A DNA stretch of 64,000 bases, taken from contig NZ_CP107968.1 in the NCBI RefSeq assembly GCF_036084755.1, positions 4,495,501 through 4,559,500 on the forward strand, read 5' to 3'. The translations under genes and the position numbers were made by a program. Numbering within the stretch: the stretch's first letter is position 1; every line of letters begins with the position of its first letter. The notes under the pieces were generated by a model. The model searched no databases. It saw only the letters and a list, made by a program, of their open reading frames with translations, and was not told the DNA's origin. Shown here piece after piece: positions 25,517 through 33,958 of this stretch. The DNA is from Streptomyces sp. NBC_00370 (GTDB taxonomy: Bacteria; Actinomycetota; Actinomycetes; Streptomycetales; Streptomycetaceae).

Positions 25517-25792
25517 ATGTCAGACGTAAGACAACGCGGTTGCACACGCTGCGAGCGACAGTTGACCTCGGCCGAACTGCGCGAGGCTCAGAAGGCGACG
25601 AGCCCGCAGCGTGAACTGGAACCGCTCTGCACGACCTGCCTCTACCGAAGGCGACTCAACAACAGACGGCGCGCCGGGGTCGTTCTCCTGCTGTTCTTGG
25701 CTCTCATCTGGTGGATCGTGCACGACGCCGACACCAAAGGGAACCTCGACCCCGAATGCACACCGGAGTCCTACGCCGTCCAACCCTGCTGA
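25517..25792 (+). CDS. Small zinc-ribbon membrane protein
   Basis: 91 residues from ATG 25517; an in-frame ATG at 25490 lacks a ribosome site. Cys pairs CTRC and CTTC in the first 45 residues could bind one zinc. A single membrane helix (AGVVLLLFLALIWWIVH) follows and the C-terminal 25 residues with two more Cys would be outside. Family not recognised. The hairpin CCCCCTTTCAGGGG lies immediately before the start. Confidence 0.6.
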   Translation: MSDVRQRGCTRCERQLTSAELREAQKATSPQRELEPLCTTCLYRRRLNNRRRAGVVLLLFLALIWWIVHDADTKGNLDPECTPESYAVQPC

Positions 25793-25819
25793 TCGACGCC
25801 TACAAGACCGTCGCACCGA

Positions 25820-27100
25820 TCAGCCGGCGGCGGGGCCCGATCGCAGCGTCAGCAGGGTGATCTCGCTCGGGGCGAAGACCCGGAAGGGCGGGCCCCAGAA
25901 GCCGGTGCCGCGGCTGGTGTAGAGCTGGGTCCGCTCGCCGTGTCGGCTCAGGCCGTGGACCACCGGCTGGTCGATCCGGACGAGGAAGTTGAACGGCCAG
26001 ATCTGGCCGCCGTGGGTGTGTCCGGAGACCTGGAGGTCGATGCCGCCGGCGGCGGCCTGGGCGACGTACTTCGGCTGGTGGGCGACGAGCAGGACCGGGA
26101 GGTCCGGGTCTGCCTCCGCCAGCGCGCCGGCCAGGTTCGCGCGGTGCCCGGCGAGGCCGGAGGACTCCGCGGTCACGTCGTCCACGCCCGCGAGGACCAG
26201 GGAGTCGCCGCCGCGCTCCACGACGACGTGGCGGTTGTGGAGCGGTTCCCAGCCCAGTTCGGCCATGCGGTCCAGCCAGCCTTGGGCTTCGCCGAAGTAC
26301 TCGTGGTTGCCCGTGACGTAGACCTTCGCCAGCCGCGACCGGATGGTCCCGAGCGGCGCGGACTGCTCCCGGCGTTGTACAGGGGTGCCGTCGGCGATGT
26401 CGCCGGCGTGGACCACGACGTCCGCGTCGAGCGCGTTGACGGCCTCGGTGACGCGCTGCGACCAGCGGGCCCGGTCGATCGGCCCGTAGTGGGTGTCGGC
26501 GAGCACGACGACCTGAGTGCCGTCCAGACCGCCGCCGAGCCGGGGCACGTGGACGTCCAGCCGCTTCACCCGGGGGACGCGCATGGCTTCGTAATGCCCC
26601 CAGGCCAGCAGCCCGGCGGAGACCACAGCGACGGCCACGGCGACGATCCTGGCCCGGTCGGGTCCGCCGTCTCCGCCGACACCGAGCCCGATCAGCACGA
26701 GATGCACCAGCCCGCCCAGCAGCGACCAGGTGAACAGCACCCAGACCATCCCGAGGGTGCTGTCCGCGAAGCGAGCCGCCCGGTCGGCCCTCCGGCCTCC
26801 ATGGCCCGCGACCATGAGGAACGGGAAGGAGACCAGCCATGCGGCGAAGACGACCGTGCCGGCCAGGAAGACCGGGAACGGCCAGTCGACCCCGGAGGCG
26901 AACAGCGTCCACCACGGCACGAAGAACAACAGCCCGAGGACAAGAAAGACAACGACCCCGCCCAGCCGCCGCCGCACAGACCGCCGAGGACGCGGACTCC
27001 CGCCCTCGTCCGGCCGAACGTCCGTCTCCACCCGGGTGGATTCGCTGTCTGCCACTGCCTCGCCCCTCACATCCGCCGTCCCCGCGTCAGTCCCCATCAT
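25820..27100 (-). CDS. Membrane metallophosphoesterase (YkuE-like)
   Basis: 426 residues. Four membrane helices occupy about residues 45-175. The calcineurin-like catalytic domain follows with all metal motifs: VVVLADTHYGP, VHAGDIADG, VTGNHEYF, VAHQPKY and SGHTHGGQIWPF. It hydrolyses a phosphoester outside or at the membrane face; YkuE-type relatives act on lipid A-like or undecaprenyl phosphates, but the substrate here is unknown. It is convergent with the preceding small gene, 27 bp apart. Confidence 0.9.
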   Translation of the reverse strand: MMGTDAGTADVRGEAVADSESTRVETDVRPDEGGSPRPRRSVRRRLGGVVVFLVLGLLFFVPWWTLFASGVDWPFPVFLAGTVVFAAWLVSFPFLMVAGHGGRRADRAARFADSTLGMVWVLFTWSLLGGLVHLVLIGLGVGGDGGPDRARIVAVAVAVVSAGLLAWGHYEAMRVPRVKRLDVHVPRLGGGLDGTQVVVLADTHYGPIDRARWSQRVTEAVNALDADVVVHAGDIADGTPVQRREQSAPLGTIRSRLAKVYVTGNHEYFGEAQGWLDRMAELGWEPLHNRHVVVERGGDSLVLAGVDDVTAESSGLAGHRANLAGALAEADPDLPVLLVAHQPKYVAQAAAGGIDLQVSGHTHGGQIWPFNFLVRIDQPVVHGLSRHGERTQLYTSRGTGFWGPPFRVFAPSEITLLTLRSGPAAG

Positions 27101-27166
27101 CCGCCCCCGGGTGGCCCCGTGGAATCGTCCGGCTCCGTGACCTAACCCGGCGCGCGTCTGCCGCCC

Positions 27167-27328
27167 TCAGCTCATGAGCGAGTGGAGCAGGCGTAGTACG
27201 GCACTGACCAGGGCGTTGGCCGCGCCGGTGGCCAGTGCGAGGGCGAAATGCCGGGAAGTGCGGCTCCACAGTGCGCCAGCGGTTGAGGGGACTTGCCGCT
27301 CCTGTGGCGTTGTGGGTGTGACGTCCAT
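27167..27328 (-). CDS. Short hypothetical protein with a hydrophobic C-terminal half
   Basis: A 53-residue frame. ATG 27328 has GGAG six bases upstream. The first half is polar (TTPQERQVPSTAGALW) and the second half forms an amphipathic or membrane-seeking helix (FALALATGAANALVSAVL). It is divergent from the STAND-type NTPase gene. No family recognised; support is the ribosome site, codon choice and position. Confidence 0.4.
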   Translation of the reverse strand: MDVTPTTPQERQVPSTAGALWSRTSRHFALALATGAANALVSAVLRLLHSLMS

Positions 27329-27546
27329 GACGTTCTCCATCTCCTTGGTGCCGGTTGGGATGCCGATGGAGCAGCATCCGGAGGGTTTCCGGCGACCGGC
27401 CGTCCAGGAGCAGGGCCGTCGCTAGCCTGGCCAGGAGGGGCGCGGCGGGTATTCCGGAGAGATCCGGATCCGGATCCGGTCCCGGATCCGGTCCCGGGCC
27501 GGAACCGAGGCCGGGATCGGAACACAGGCCGGAGGGCGGTACAGGG

Positions 27547-30315
27547 GTGGGACGTGAGATCGAGCGGTTCTTCGCCGAGCTGAGGAAGGCGTACGAGGCT
27601 GCCGGTGAACCGACGCTGGATGCGATGCAGCGTCTGGGGGGCGGCCGGTCAACGACAGCCCCGGTGCTGGGGAGTTCGAGCCTCAGTGAGTGGCTGGGCG
27701 GTGTCTCGGTGCCTGCGAAGGCGAGCGAAGGCTTCCTCCTGGACCTGGTCGCCTACCTTCATCAGCGGGCCGCGCTCCCCGAGAGCGGGCGTTCTGGCGT
27801 CCCCGTGCGCGTCCACGCCGACAGGGCGCTATGGCTGAGCATGGTGCGTGCCGCACGTAAGGAGCGGGCGGCGGAACGGCCTGGTGGCCGGCCGCGAGCC
27901 CGCGAACGAGAAGTACGGCCGGTGTCCGGGCCGGTAACCCTGCCGCCACCGCCCGACGACTTCGCGGGCCGCACCGCCGAACTCGACGAAGTTCTGCGCT
28001 GTTTGGACCCGGAAGCCGACGGTTCCGCGACCGCGACCGCGACCGCGGTTGTCGTCTCGGCGGTGGCGGGGATGGGCGGGATCGGCAAGACCGCACTCGC
28101 CCTGCACGCGGCCCATCAGGCACACGGGCGCGGGCGGTTTCCGGGAGGCGCCGTCTTCGCGGACCTGCGCGGGTACAGCGCGCAGGACCCCGTGGGTGCG
28201 GGCGCTGTCGCGGACAGGCTGCTGCGCGCCATGGGCGTACCGGCGCGACAGTTACCCGGCACGGACGACGGCTCGGTGGATGCCTGGCAACGCCTGCTGA
28301 ATTCCTTGGCAGTTGAGGGAACCTCACTGTTGGTGGTGCTGGACAACGTCCGTGATCTGGGCCAGGTCGGCGCGCTGCTGCCCAGGTCCCCGCACCGGGC
28401 CCTGGTCACCTCACGGCAGGCGTTGTCGTCGCTGCCCGCCCACCGCGTGAGCCTTGCACCGCTGCCACCGGACGAGGCGGTGGCCGTACTGAACACAGCG
28501 CTGCGGGCCGGGGAGACCGACGACGTACGCTGCGCCGCCGACCCGGTCGGAGCTCTGGACCTGGCCGAGCTGTGCGGCCGACTGCCGCTCGCGTTGCGCA
28601 TCACGGCCGCGCTGCTGCGGGCGGACTCCGAGCGGCCGTTGGCGGCTCACGCCGCAGACTTACGCGAGGTCCGCAGCCGACTGGACGCGCTGGAACTCGA
28701 CGAGGAAGACGCCGAGGGCCGGCCGCTGGCGGTCCGGGCCAGCCTTGACCTGTCGTACCGGCACCTGACGGCGGAATCGGCCCGCGCCCTGAGTCTGCTC
28801 GCCACCATCCCGGGCCCGGATGTCTCAACGGCCACTGCTGCCGCTGTACTTGACCTCCCCCGGCCTGATGCCCGCCGTCATCTCGCCGGCCTGGCGCGCC
28901 ATCATCTGCTCACCCGTGCCGACTTGAGTAACGCGGGTGCGGACGCCGTGCTGTCCCCTGAAGATGCCGAACGGTGGTCCCTGCACGACCTGGTACGGCT
29001 CTACGGGACCGAGCAGGCCGACCGGCACCCACCCGAGGTCGCGGCTGCGGCGCGGAGACTCGACGTACGTTTTACGGAGTTGACCGCAGCCGCGCGCGAC
29101 TGTCTGGGCAGCACAGCGACCCCAGCACCGGGCCCCGCCCCAGCTCCGGCTGCTCACGAATTCGGCAGCGCCACACAGGTGCTGGCCTGGCTCGATGCCG
29201 AACGGGCCAATCTCGTCGCCCTGGTCGCCGCCGCCCGGCAAGCCGGCCGCTGGCGGTCGGCTCTCACCGTCACTTCCAACCTTCACCACTATCTGGAGGA
29301 GGGCTGGTACGGCGCCGACGCCTATCAGTGCGGCACGCACGCGGTGGAAGCAGCGAGACATCTGACGCCGGCTGATCTGGCGGCCGCGCTTTCCTTCGTC
29401 GGCAACGCCTGTCGCCTGACAGGCCGTCTGGACGAGGGAGTTGAACGGCTGACCGAAGCCGTGGGCGTGGCAGGGAACGCCGGTCGTCCGGGTGCGCTCA
29501 GCTCGGCGCTCCACAACCTGGGCCTGGTCCACGCTCGGCGCGGTGACTGGGCCAGCGCCGAACATGTCCACCGCTTGGACGTGGAACTCTCGCGGAGCTG
29601 CGGCGACCGGCGGGGCGAAGCCATGGCACTGGTCGCTCTCGCGGATACCCACCGCGCGAGCGGCGCCCCCCAGGACGCCGTCTCGGCTACGGTCCGAGCC
29701 GCACACCTGGTCCGCGAAACGGCCGACGTGCACGGAAGTGCCATGGTGGCGCTGAGCCATGCACAGACCCTGCTGTACGACGGCCGCACACCGATAGCCG
29801 CGCTGACTCTCCTGGCCTGCGCAGTCCGCGACTTCCGGACAACGGGCTCGCAGGCGAAAGTAGCGGTCGCCTCCATCAAGCTCGGCGCTGCCTACGGGGC
29901 GCGGTGCATGGTCTGCCACGGCTCGGATGCCGTCCGATGGACCCGGGAAGGACTCGCACTCGCCGAAGCGGGCACAGACCAGGCACTCACCGCCCAGGCT
30001 CTGCACCAACTCGGCAGCTTCCTCGCACACACAGGTGACCGCGCCGGCGCCCGCCCGGTACTGGAACGGGCCGTGGCCGCCTGTACCGCGGTCGGCGACA
30101 CCGAACGCACACGGGCGGCCCGCTCGACCCTGTCCCACCTGGGCAAGCCCAAAAAACCGTTGATCTGCGACGAGACGCCCCCGCCGGGGCCCGGCGAGCA
30201 GTTCGACGTCACGGAAGCCATCGAAACCATCGCCGGGGGCGCCCCCAAAACCCTCTGCCTCGTCGCTGACCCAGTCTGGCGCGCCCTCTTCGGCGTCGAT
30301 CGTGACCCCACCTGA
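27547..30315 (+). CDS. STAND-type NTPase with TPR repeats (AfsR-like without SARP domain)
   Basis: 922 residues from GTG 27547; the Gly/Pro-rich sequence before it looks non-coding. The N-terminal 130 residues are helical and resemble the HTH-like leader of such regulators. An NB-ARC NTPase follows: FAGRTAELDEVLRCL, GMGGIGKTALALHAA (Walker A), LLVVLDNVRDL (Walker B) and LCGRLPLALRI (GLPL). The last 350 residues are TPR-like helices. The protein probably switches on ligand or partner binding and regulates a nearby locus. It differs from AfsR in lacking the SARP DNA-binding domain. Confidence 0.85.
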   Translation: MGREIERFFAELRKAYEAAGEPTLDAMQRLGGGRSTTAPVLGSSSLSEWLGGVSVPAKASEGFLLDLVAYLHQRAALPESGRSGVPVRVHADRALWLSMVRAARKERAAERPGGRPRAREREVRPVSGPVTLPPPPDDFAGRTAELDEVLRCLDPEADGSATATATAVVVSAVAGMGGIGKTALALHAAHQAHGRGRFPGGAVFADLRGYSAQDPVGAGAVADRLLRAMGVPARQLPGTDDGSVDAWQRLLNSLAVEGTSLLVVLDNVRDLGQVGALLPRSPHRALVTSRQALSSLPAHRVSLAPLPPDEAVAVLNTALRAGETDDVRCAADPVGALDLAELCGRLPLALRITAALLRADSERPLAAHAADLREVRSRLDALELDEEDAEGRPLAVRASLDLSYRHLTAESARALSLLATIPGPDVSTATAAAVLDLPRPDARRHLAGLARHHLLTRADLSNAGADAVLSPEDAERWSLHDLVRLYGTEQADRHPPEVAAAARRLDVRFTELTAAARDCLGSTATPAPGPAPAPAAHEFGSATQVLAWLDAERANLVALVAAARQAGRWRSALTVTSNLHHYLEEGWYGADAYQCGTHAVEAARHLTPADLAAALSFVGNACRLTGRLDEGVERLTEAVGVAGNAGRPGALSSALHNLGLVHARRGDWASAEHVHRLDVELSRSCGDRRGEAMALVALADTHRASGAPQDAVSATVRAAHLVRETADVHGSAMVALSHAQTLLYDGRTPIAALTLLACAVRDFRTTGSQAKVAVASIKLGAAYGARCMVCHGSDAVRWTREGLALAEAGTDQALTAQALHQLGSFLAHTGDRAGARPVLERAVAACTAVGDTERTRAARSTLSHLGKPKKPLICDETPPPGPGEQFDVTEAIETIAGGAPKTLCLVADPVWRALFGVDRDPT

Positions 30316-30448
30316 GGCACGCTGTGATCACGAACGCCGAAGGGCCCCACCGCCGTGGGTCTGTGCTCACCGCTCCGCTTCTTCACGCAGACTCCGCGGC
30401 GCTGCCCGTCATGGCGGTGCGGCGGCGCTCGTGCTCGCGGCGATCGGG

Positions 30449-30967
30449 CTAGCCGTGGTGGCGCACCAAGGGCGCCCGACTCCCGCGGTAGATGTTGACC
30501 TCGTTGTGGATGTCGCCGACGTTGAACTTGATCAGGCCGCCGCAGGCGAGGAGGCAGAAACCGGTCGGGGTTGTGGGAGGCGTCGGCGCCGCTGAGATCA
30601 GCACTGTCGTTTCGGCGTTCGAGGCGCTGCAGTTGTCGTTGCCGTTGTAGGCGGCGGTGATCGTGTGCGTGCCTACGGTGGACAGGTTGGCCGTGTACGC
30701 CGCGGCCCCGGCGGCGGTGACGGGGACGGTGGCCAGAATGTCGCCGCCGTCGAAAAACGTCATGCCCAGGCCGCCGCTGGGATCATCCGGGCAGGCCACC
30801 ATCGCGGTCAGATTCACCGGTTGGCCGATCGTCGCGGCCGATGGTGACGCCTGGGCCGTGGTCGTCGACGCCTCCGCCGCCGCTGCTGGCGAGGAGAAGG
30901 CCACTACCGCCGTCAAGGCGGCGAGGGGGACCAGGTTCCAGGCTGCCCGATCGTTCCAACGTGTCAC
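30449..30967 (-). CDS. Secreted Ig-like domain protein
   Basis: 172 residues from GTG 30967 behind AGGGAG. A signal peptide with a basic start, hydrophobic core (LVPLAALTAVVAF) and Ala-rich cleavage site opens it. One bacterial Ig-like repeat (STTTAQASPSAATIGQPV to THTITAAYNGNDNCSAS) follows. The tail has two Cys and a Gly-rich stretch, FCLLACGGLIKFNVGD. Probably an extracellular adhesive or structural protein. Function unknown. Confidence 0.7.
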   Translation of the reverse strand: MTRWNDRAAWNLVPLAALTAVVAFSSPAAAAEASTTTAQASPSAATIGQPVNLTAMVACPDDPSGGLGMTFFDGGDILATVPVTAAGAAAYTANLSTVGTHTITAAYNGNDNCSASNAETTVLISAAPTPPTTPTGFCLLACGGLIKFNVGDIHNEVNIYRGSRAPLVRHHG

Positions 30968-31223
30968 TGTTCGACTCCCTGTTCGGTCACGTGCCGAGGT
31001 CGACGCGGTACTGCAGTAGCGACACAGTAAGGCGCTAATCCTGCCATTACATGACAAAAATGGGCGATCGGCGGATCTGATCACGGAGGTTCCCCCGGAT
31101 GGGCGGGACCTGGGCATCACACGGGTGGCGCCTGCCCGGCATCACGCCGGGCAGGCGCCCACACCCCCCACGCGGCGCCAGGCAGGCCGCCGCACCCCTC
31201 GACGCGGTTCGGGGTCGGCGCGC

Positions 31224-32276
31224 CTAGATCCCGGGTGGTGAAACGCGCGTGTACGTGCGGGAGTTGCTGACGCCGCCGGCCGTGGTGACGTTGACGGAGA
31301 CAGGCCCCGCCGGTCCCGCGGGCGCTTGGGCGACGATGGTGGTGTCGGACAACACGGTGAACGCGGCGGGTACGGCACCGAAGGAGACGGTGGTCGTGGT
31401 GGTCATCGCGGTGCCAGTGAGGGTGATGCCGGCCCCCGCGTCCGTCGGCCCCAGAGCCGGCGAGAGGGCGGTGAGCACCGGGGCCGCCACGTAGGTGTAG
31501 ACCACGGTGTTGCTGGTCCCGCCCGGCCCGGTGGCGGTGACGGGCACCGCTCCTGTTCCGGCGGGTGCCACGGCGGTGATCTGGGTCGCGGAGTTGACGG
31601 TGAACGTGGTGGCGGCGTTGCCGCCGAAGGCCACCGCCGTGGCTCCGGACAGGCCGGTGCCGGTGAGGGTGACCGTTGTACCGCCCGACGCCGGACCCTG
31701 GTTGGGGGAGACGGCGATGAGGGAGGGCGCGTTCAGGTAGAAGAAATAGACGGGGCCGGTGGTGCCGCCGACGGTGGTGGCGGTGACGGGCACCGCTCCT
31801 GTTCCGGCGGGTGCCACGGCGGTGATCTGGGTCGCGGAGTTGACGGTGAACGTGGTGGCGGCGTTGCCGCCGAAGGCCACCGCCGTGGCTCCGGACAGGC
31901 CGGTGCCGGTGAGGGTGACCGTTGTACCGCCCGACGCCGGACCCTGGTTGGGCGCGATGGCGGTGAGGGCCGGCGTGGCCGCGTAGGTGTAGGTGACGGA
32001 GTTGCTCGTCCCGCTGGGGGATCGCACGGTGACCGCGACGGCCCCGGTGCCGGACGGTGTCACCGCGGTGATCTTCGCGGAGGTGTCGACCGTGTAGCTG
32101 AGGGCGGGGTTGGCGCCGAAGGTGACCGACGTGGCTCCGGTGAAGCCGCTGCCGTTCAAGGTGACCGTGCTGCCGCCTGCGGCGGACCCGGTGTTGGGGA
32201 CGACGGAACTGAGGACGGGGGCGGCGGCCGCGACGCTGGGTTGTACCGCTCGCGCCGTTGGATCACTGTTTTCCAC
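31224..32276 (-). CDS. Four-domain IPT/TIG repeat protein
   Basis: 350 residues from GTG 32276 behind GGAG. Four Ig-like IPT/TIG domains of about 82 residues run head to tail, each with a PNQGPASGGTTVTLTGTGL-type opening and a GTGAVPVTA-type middle. Domains 2 and 3 are nearly identical because of a 176-bp exact DNA repeat. No signal peptide is visible at this start although the fold is usually extracellular. It is preceded on the same strand by a three-domain relative 277 bp upstream. Confidence 0.8.
   Translation of the reverse strand: MENSDPTARAVQPSVAAAAPVLSSVVPNTGSAAGGSTVTLNGSGFTGATSVTFGANPALSYTVDTSAKITAVTPSGTGAVAVTVRSPSGTSNSVTYTYAATPALTAIAPNQGPASGGTTVTLTGTGLSGATAVAFGGNAATTFTVNSATQITAVAPAGTGAVPVTATTVGGTTGPVYFFYLNAPSLIAVSPNQGPASGGTTVTLTGTGLSGATAVAFGGNAATTFTVNSATQITAVAPAGTGAVPVTATGPGGTSNTVVYTYVAAPVLTALSPALGPTDAGAGITLTGTAMTTTTTVSFGAVPAAFTVLSDTTIVAQAPAGPAGPVSVNVTTAGGVSNSRTYTRVSPPGI
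31531..31706. repeat. Exact 176-bp direct repeat, copy 1
   Basis: This stretch is repeated without visible change at 31777-31952, offset 246 bp, which is 82 codons or one IPT domain. It lies inside the four-domain IPT gene. Identity across synonymous sites indicates recent duplication or gene conversion. Confidence 0.85.
31777..31952. repeat. Exact 176-bp direct repeat, copy 2
   Basis: This is the second copy of the repeat at 31531-31706. Recombination between the copies would remove or add one complete IPT domain in frame. Confidence 0.85.
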
Positions 32277-32553
32277 GGTGTCTCCGTAGGTGTGCCTCCC
32301 CGCCCGGGAAGGTCGGGGACTACTGATCGGATCCCGCCCGCCACCACCACCCGTCACGCGGGCTCCGGCGACGTCGGGAGAACGCTCGCGGCCTGGTCTT
32401 GACGTGGCGCGGGGTTGGACGGCTCGGGCCCCCGGCCCGGGGATGACTTCCGAACCGGGGGCTTGTGAGGCGGGCACGGCGCCCTGTGTGGTCGGCGCGT
32501 CCGCTATGGGTGGGACGACGATCGCCGGCGGTGGCCGGTCCCCTCCGGGGCGG

Positions 32554-33297
32554 TCAGATGCCGGGCCCCGCGAGATAGGTGTACGCGTCCGCGGCGGTCG
32601 CGCTGGCCGCGTCGTTGGTGACGACGACGTCGACGGCGCCGGCCGCCCCGGGAGGCGTGACGGCCGACACCGCGGTGTCGGAGAGCACGGTGAAGGGCGC
32701 CGGGTTCCCGTCGAAGGTGACCTGGTTGGTACTGGTGAGGCCGGTACCGGCCACGGTCACGGTCGTGCCGCCCGTCGTCGGCCCCTCCGCGGGGGTGACC
32801 GTAGTCACCGTCGGAGCGGCGACGTAGGTGTACGACAGCCCGTTGTTGGTGCCGCCCGCAGTGGTGACGCTGACTCCTACCGACCCTGCGGTGCCCGCCG
32901 GTGCGGCGACGGTGATCCTGCCGTCGGACACGACCGTCGGGACCGCGTTGTTGGCGCCGAAGGCGACGCTGCTGGCGGTGGACAGGCCGGTCCCGTTGAT
33001 GGTCACGGTCTCGCCGCCCGCCGTCGACCCGGAGGTCGGGCTCAGGGACTGCTTGAACGGTGCCCCGACGTAGAAGAACGGGAGGGGGTTGCTCGTCCCT
33101 CCCGGCGTGGTCACGGTGACGCCGACCGACCCGTTACCCGAGGGGGAGACGGCGGTGACCTGGGTGGGCGAGACGTTGGTGACGGCGGTGGCGGCCCGGG
33201 TGCCGAAGCGCACGGCGGTGGTGCCGCTGAGACCGGTACCGGTGATGGTGACGAGTGTGCCGCCGCCACTTGATCCTTGATTCGGGCTGATTGGCAT
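32554..33297 (-). CDS. Three-domain IPT/TIG repeat protein
   Basis: 247 residues from ATG 33297 behind GAGGAAG. It opens directly with PISPNQGSSGGGTLVTITG, so the first IPT domain begins at residue 2 and no export signal is seen. Two more domains follow (SPTSGSTAGGETVTINGTGL, TPAEGPTTGGTTVTVAGTGL). It is the first gene of a leftward pair with the four-domain protein. A role as a repeat scaffold is likely; export route unknown. Confidence 0.78.
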   Translation of the reverse strand: MPISPNQGSSGGGTLVTITGTGLSGTTAVRFGTRAATAVTNVSPTQVTAVSPSGNGSVGVTVTTPGGTSNPLPFFYVGAPFKQSLSPTSGSTAGGETVTINGTGLSTASSVAFGANNAVPTVVSDGRITVAAPAGTAGSVGVSVTTAGGTNNGLSYTYVAAPTVTTVTPAEGPTTGGTTVTVAGTGLTSTNQVTFDGNPAPFTVLSDTAVSAVTPPGAAGAVDVVVTNDAASATAADAYTYLAGPGI

Positions 33298-33958
33298 GAG
33301 AGCTTCTTCCTCGCTCGCAATGCGGTACATTACGAGCAGTGATGGGGCGTTCGGATTTCTCGGGTGCCTCGACCGGGTGCGAATCGGATCTCATGTCCAC
33401 TGGCCAGGTGGTCATTCGGTGGCCCTGCGATGGCGCGCGCTTGGCGGTGTCGGCCGCCTGCGTGATACGCGGGGCTATCGAGGAACACCGTGATTCCGGC
33501 GTCGGCCGACGCTCGAATCAGCGACCTGCTCGCATCTGGCCCGAAGGTTACACATCCGTCGAAACGGACACTTCGAGTAGGCCATCCGGGTGGCATGACC
33601 ACAAGGCCTATGCCAAAACGCCAGCCATTCGGTCGAGCGCTCAAGAGTGAAACACGGCGCCCTGAGGGCGTATTTGTGAATAAAAGATATTGATTTTATA
33701 GTATTTTTGAGACCGGAATTGAGCGGTCCGCCTCCTCTCGCGACCGATCGGTGACCTCACCACCACTCACCGCCGCCCCGCAGGGCACTCGCCGCCCCCT
33801 CGTGCCGCGCTCCCCCCCCCGTTCGGGTGAAAAAGCGCCCCGGGCATTGCCACCGCCGCTAGCCACTGGGCTACTTCGCCTAACAAACAGCTGTGTTGGT
33901 CGACAGGCCGGTCCGCGGTACTCCAGGTTCGTCGACCCATGGATTCGAGGAGTCCCCC
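33298..33958. other. Intergenic region between divergent IPT genes
   Basis: 661 bp without a convincing gene. Short frames exist on both strands but none has a ribosome site and a recognisable family. At about 33675-33715 there is a striking AT-rich patch (GATATTGATTTTATAG) in otherwise GC-rich DNA, a good place for a promoter or DNA-bending protein. Promoters of both flanking genes should be here. Confidence 0.6.

Noticed and set aside
27461..27546. GGATCC-rich repeats and in-frame coding before the STAND-type NTPase
   Set aside because: The sequence is simple GGATCCGG repetition and encodes only Gly/Ser/Pro. GTG 27547 is a better start.
30332..30353. 22-bp match to the start of the site-2 tRNA terminator after the STAND-type NTPase gene
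   Set aside because: Only half of the hairpin is present and there is no tRNA sequence nearby. It is more likely a similar GC-rich terminator than an island scar.
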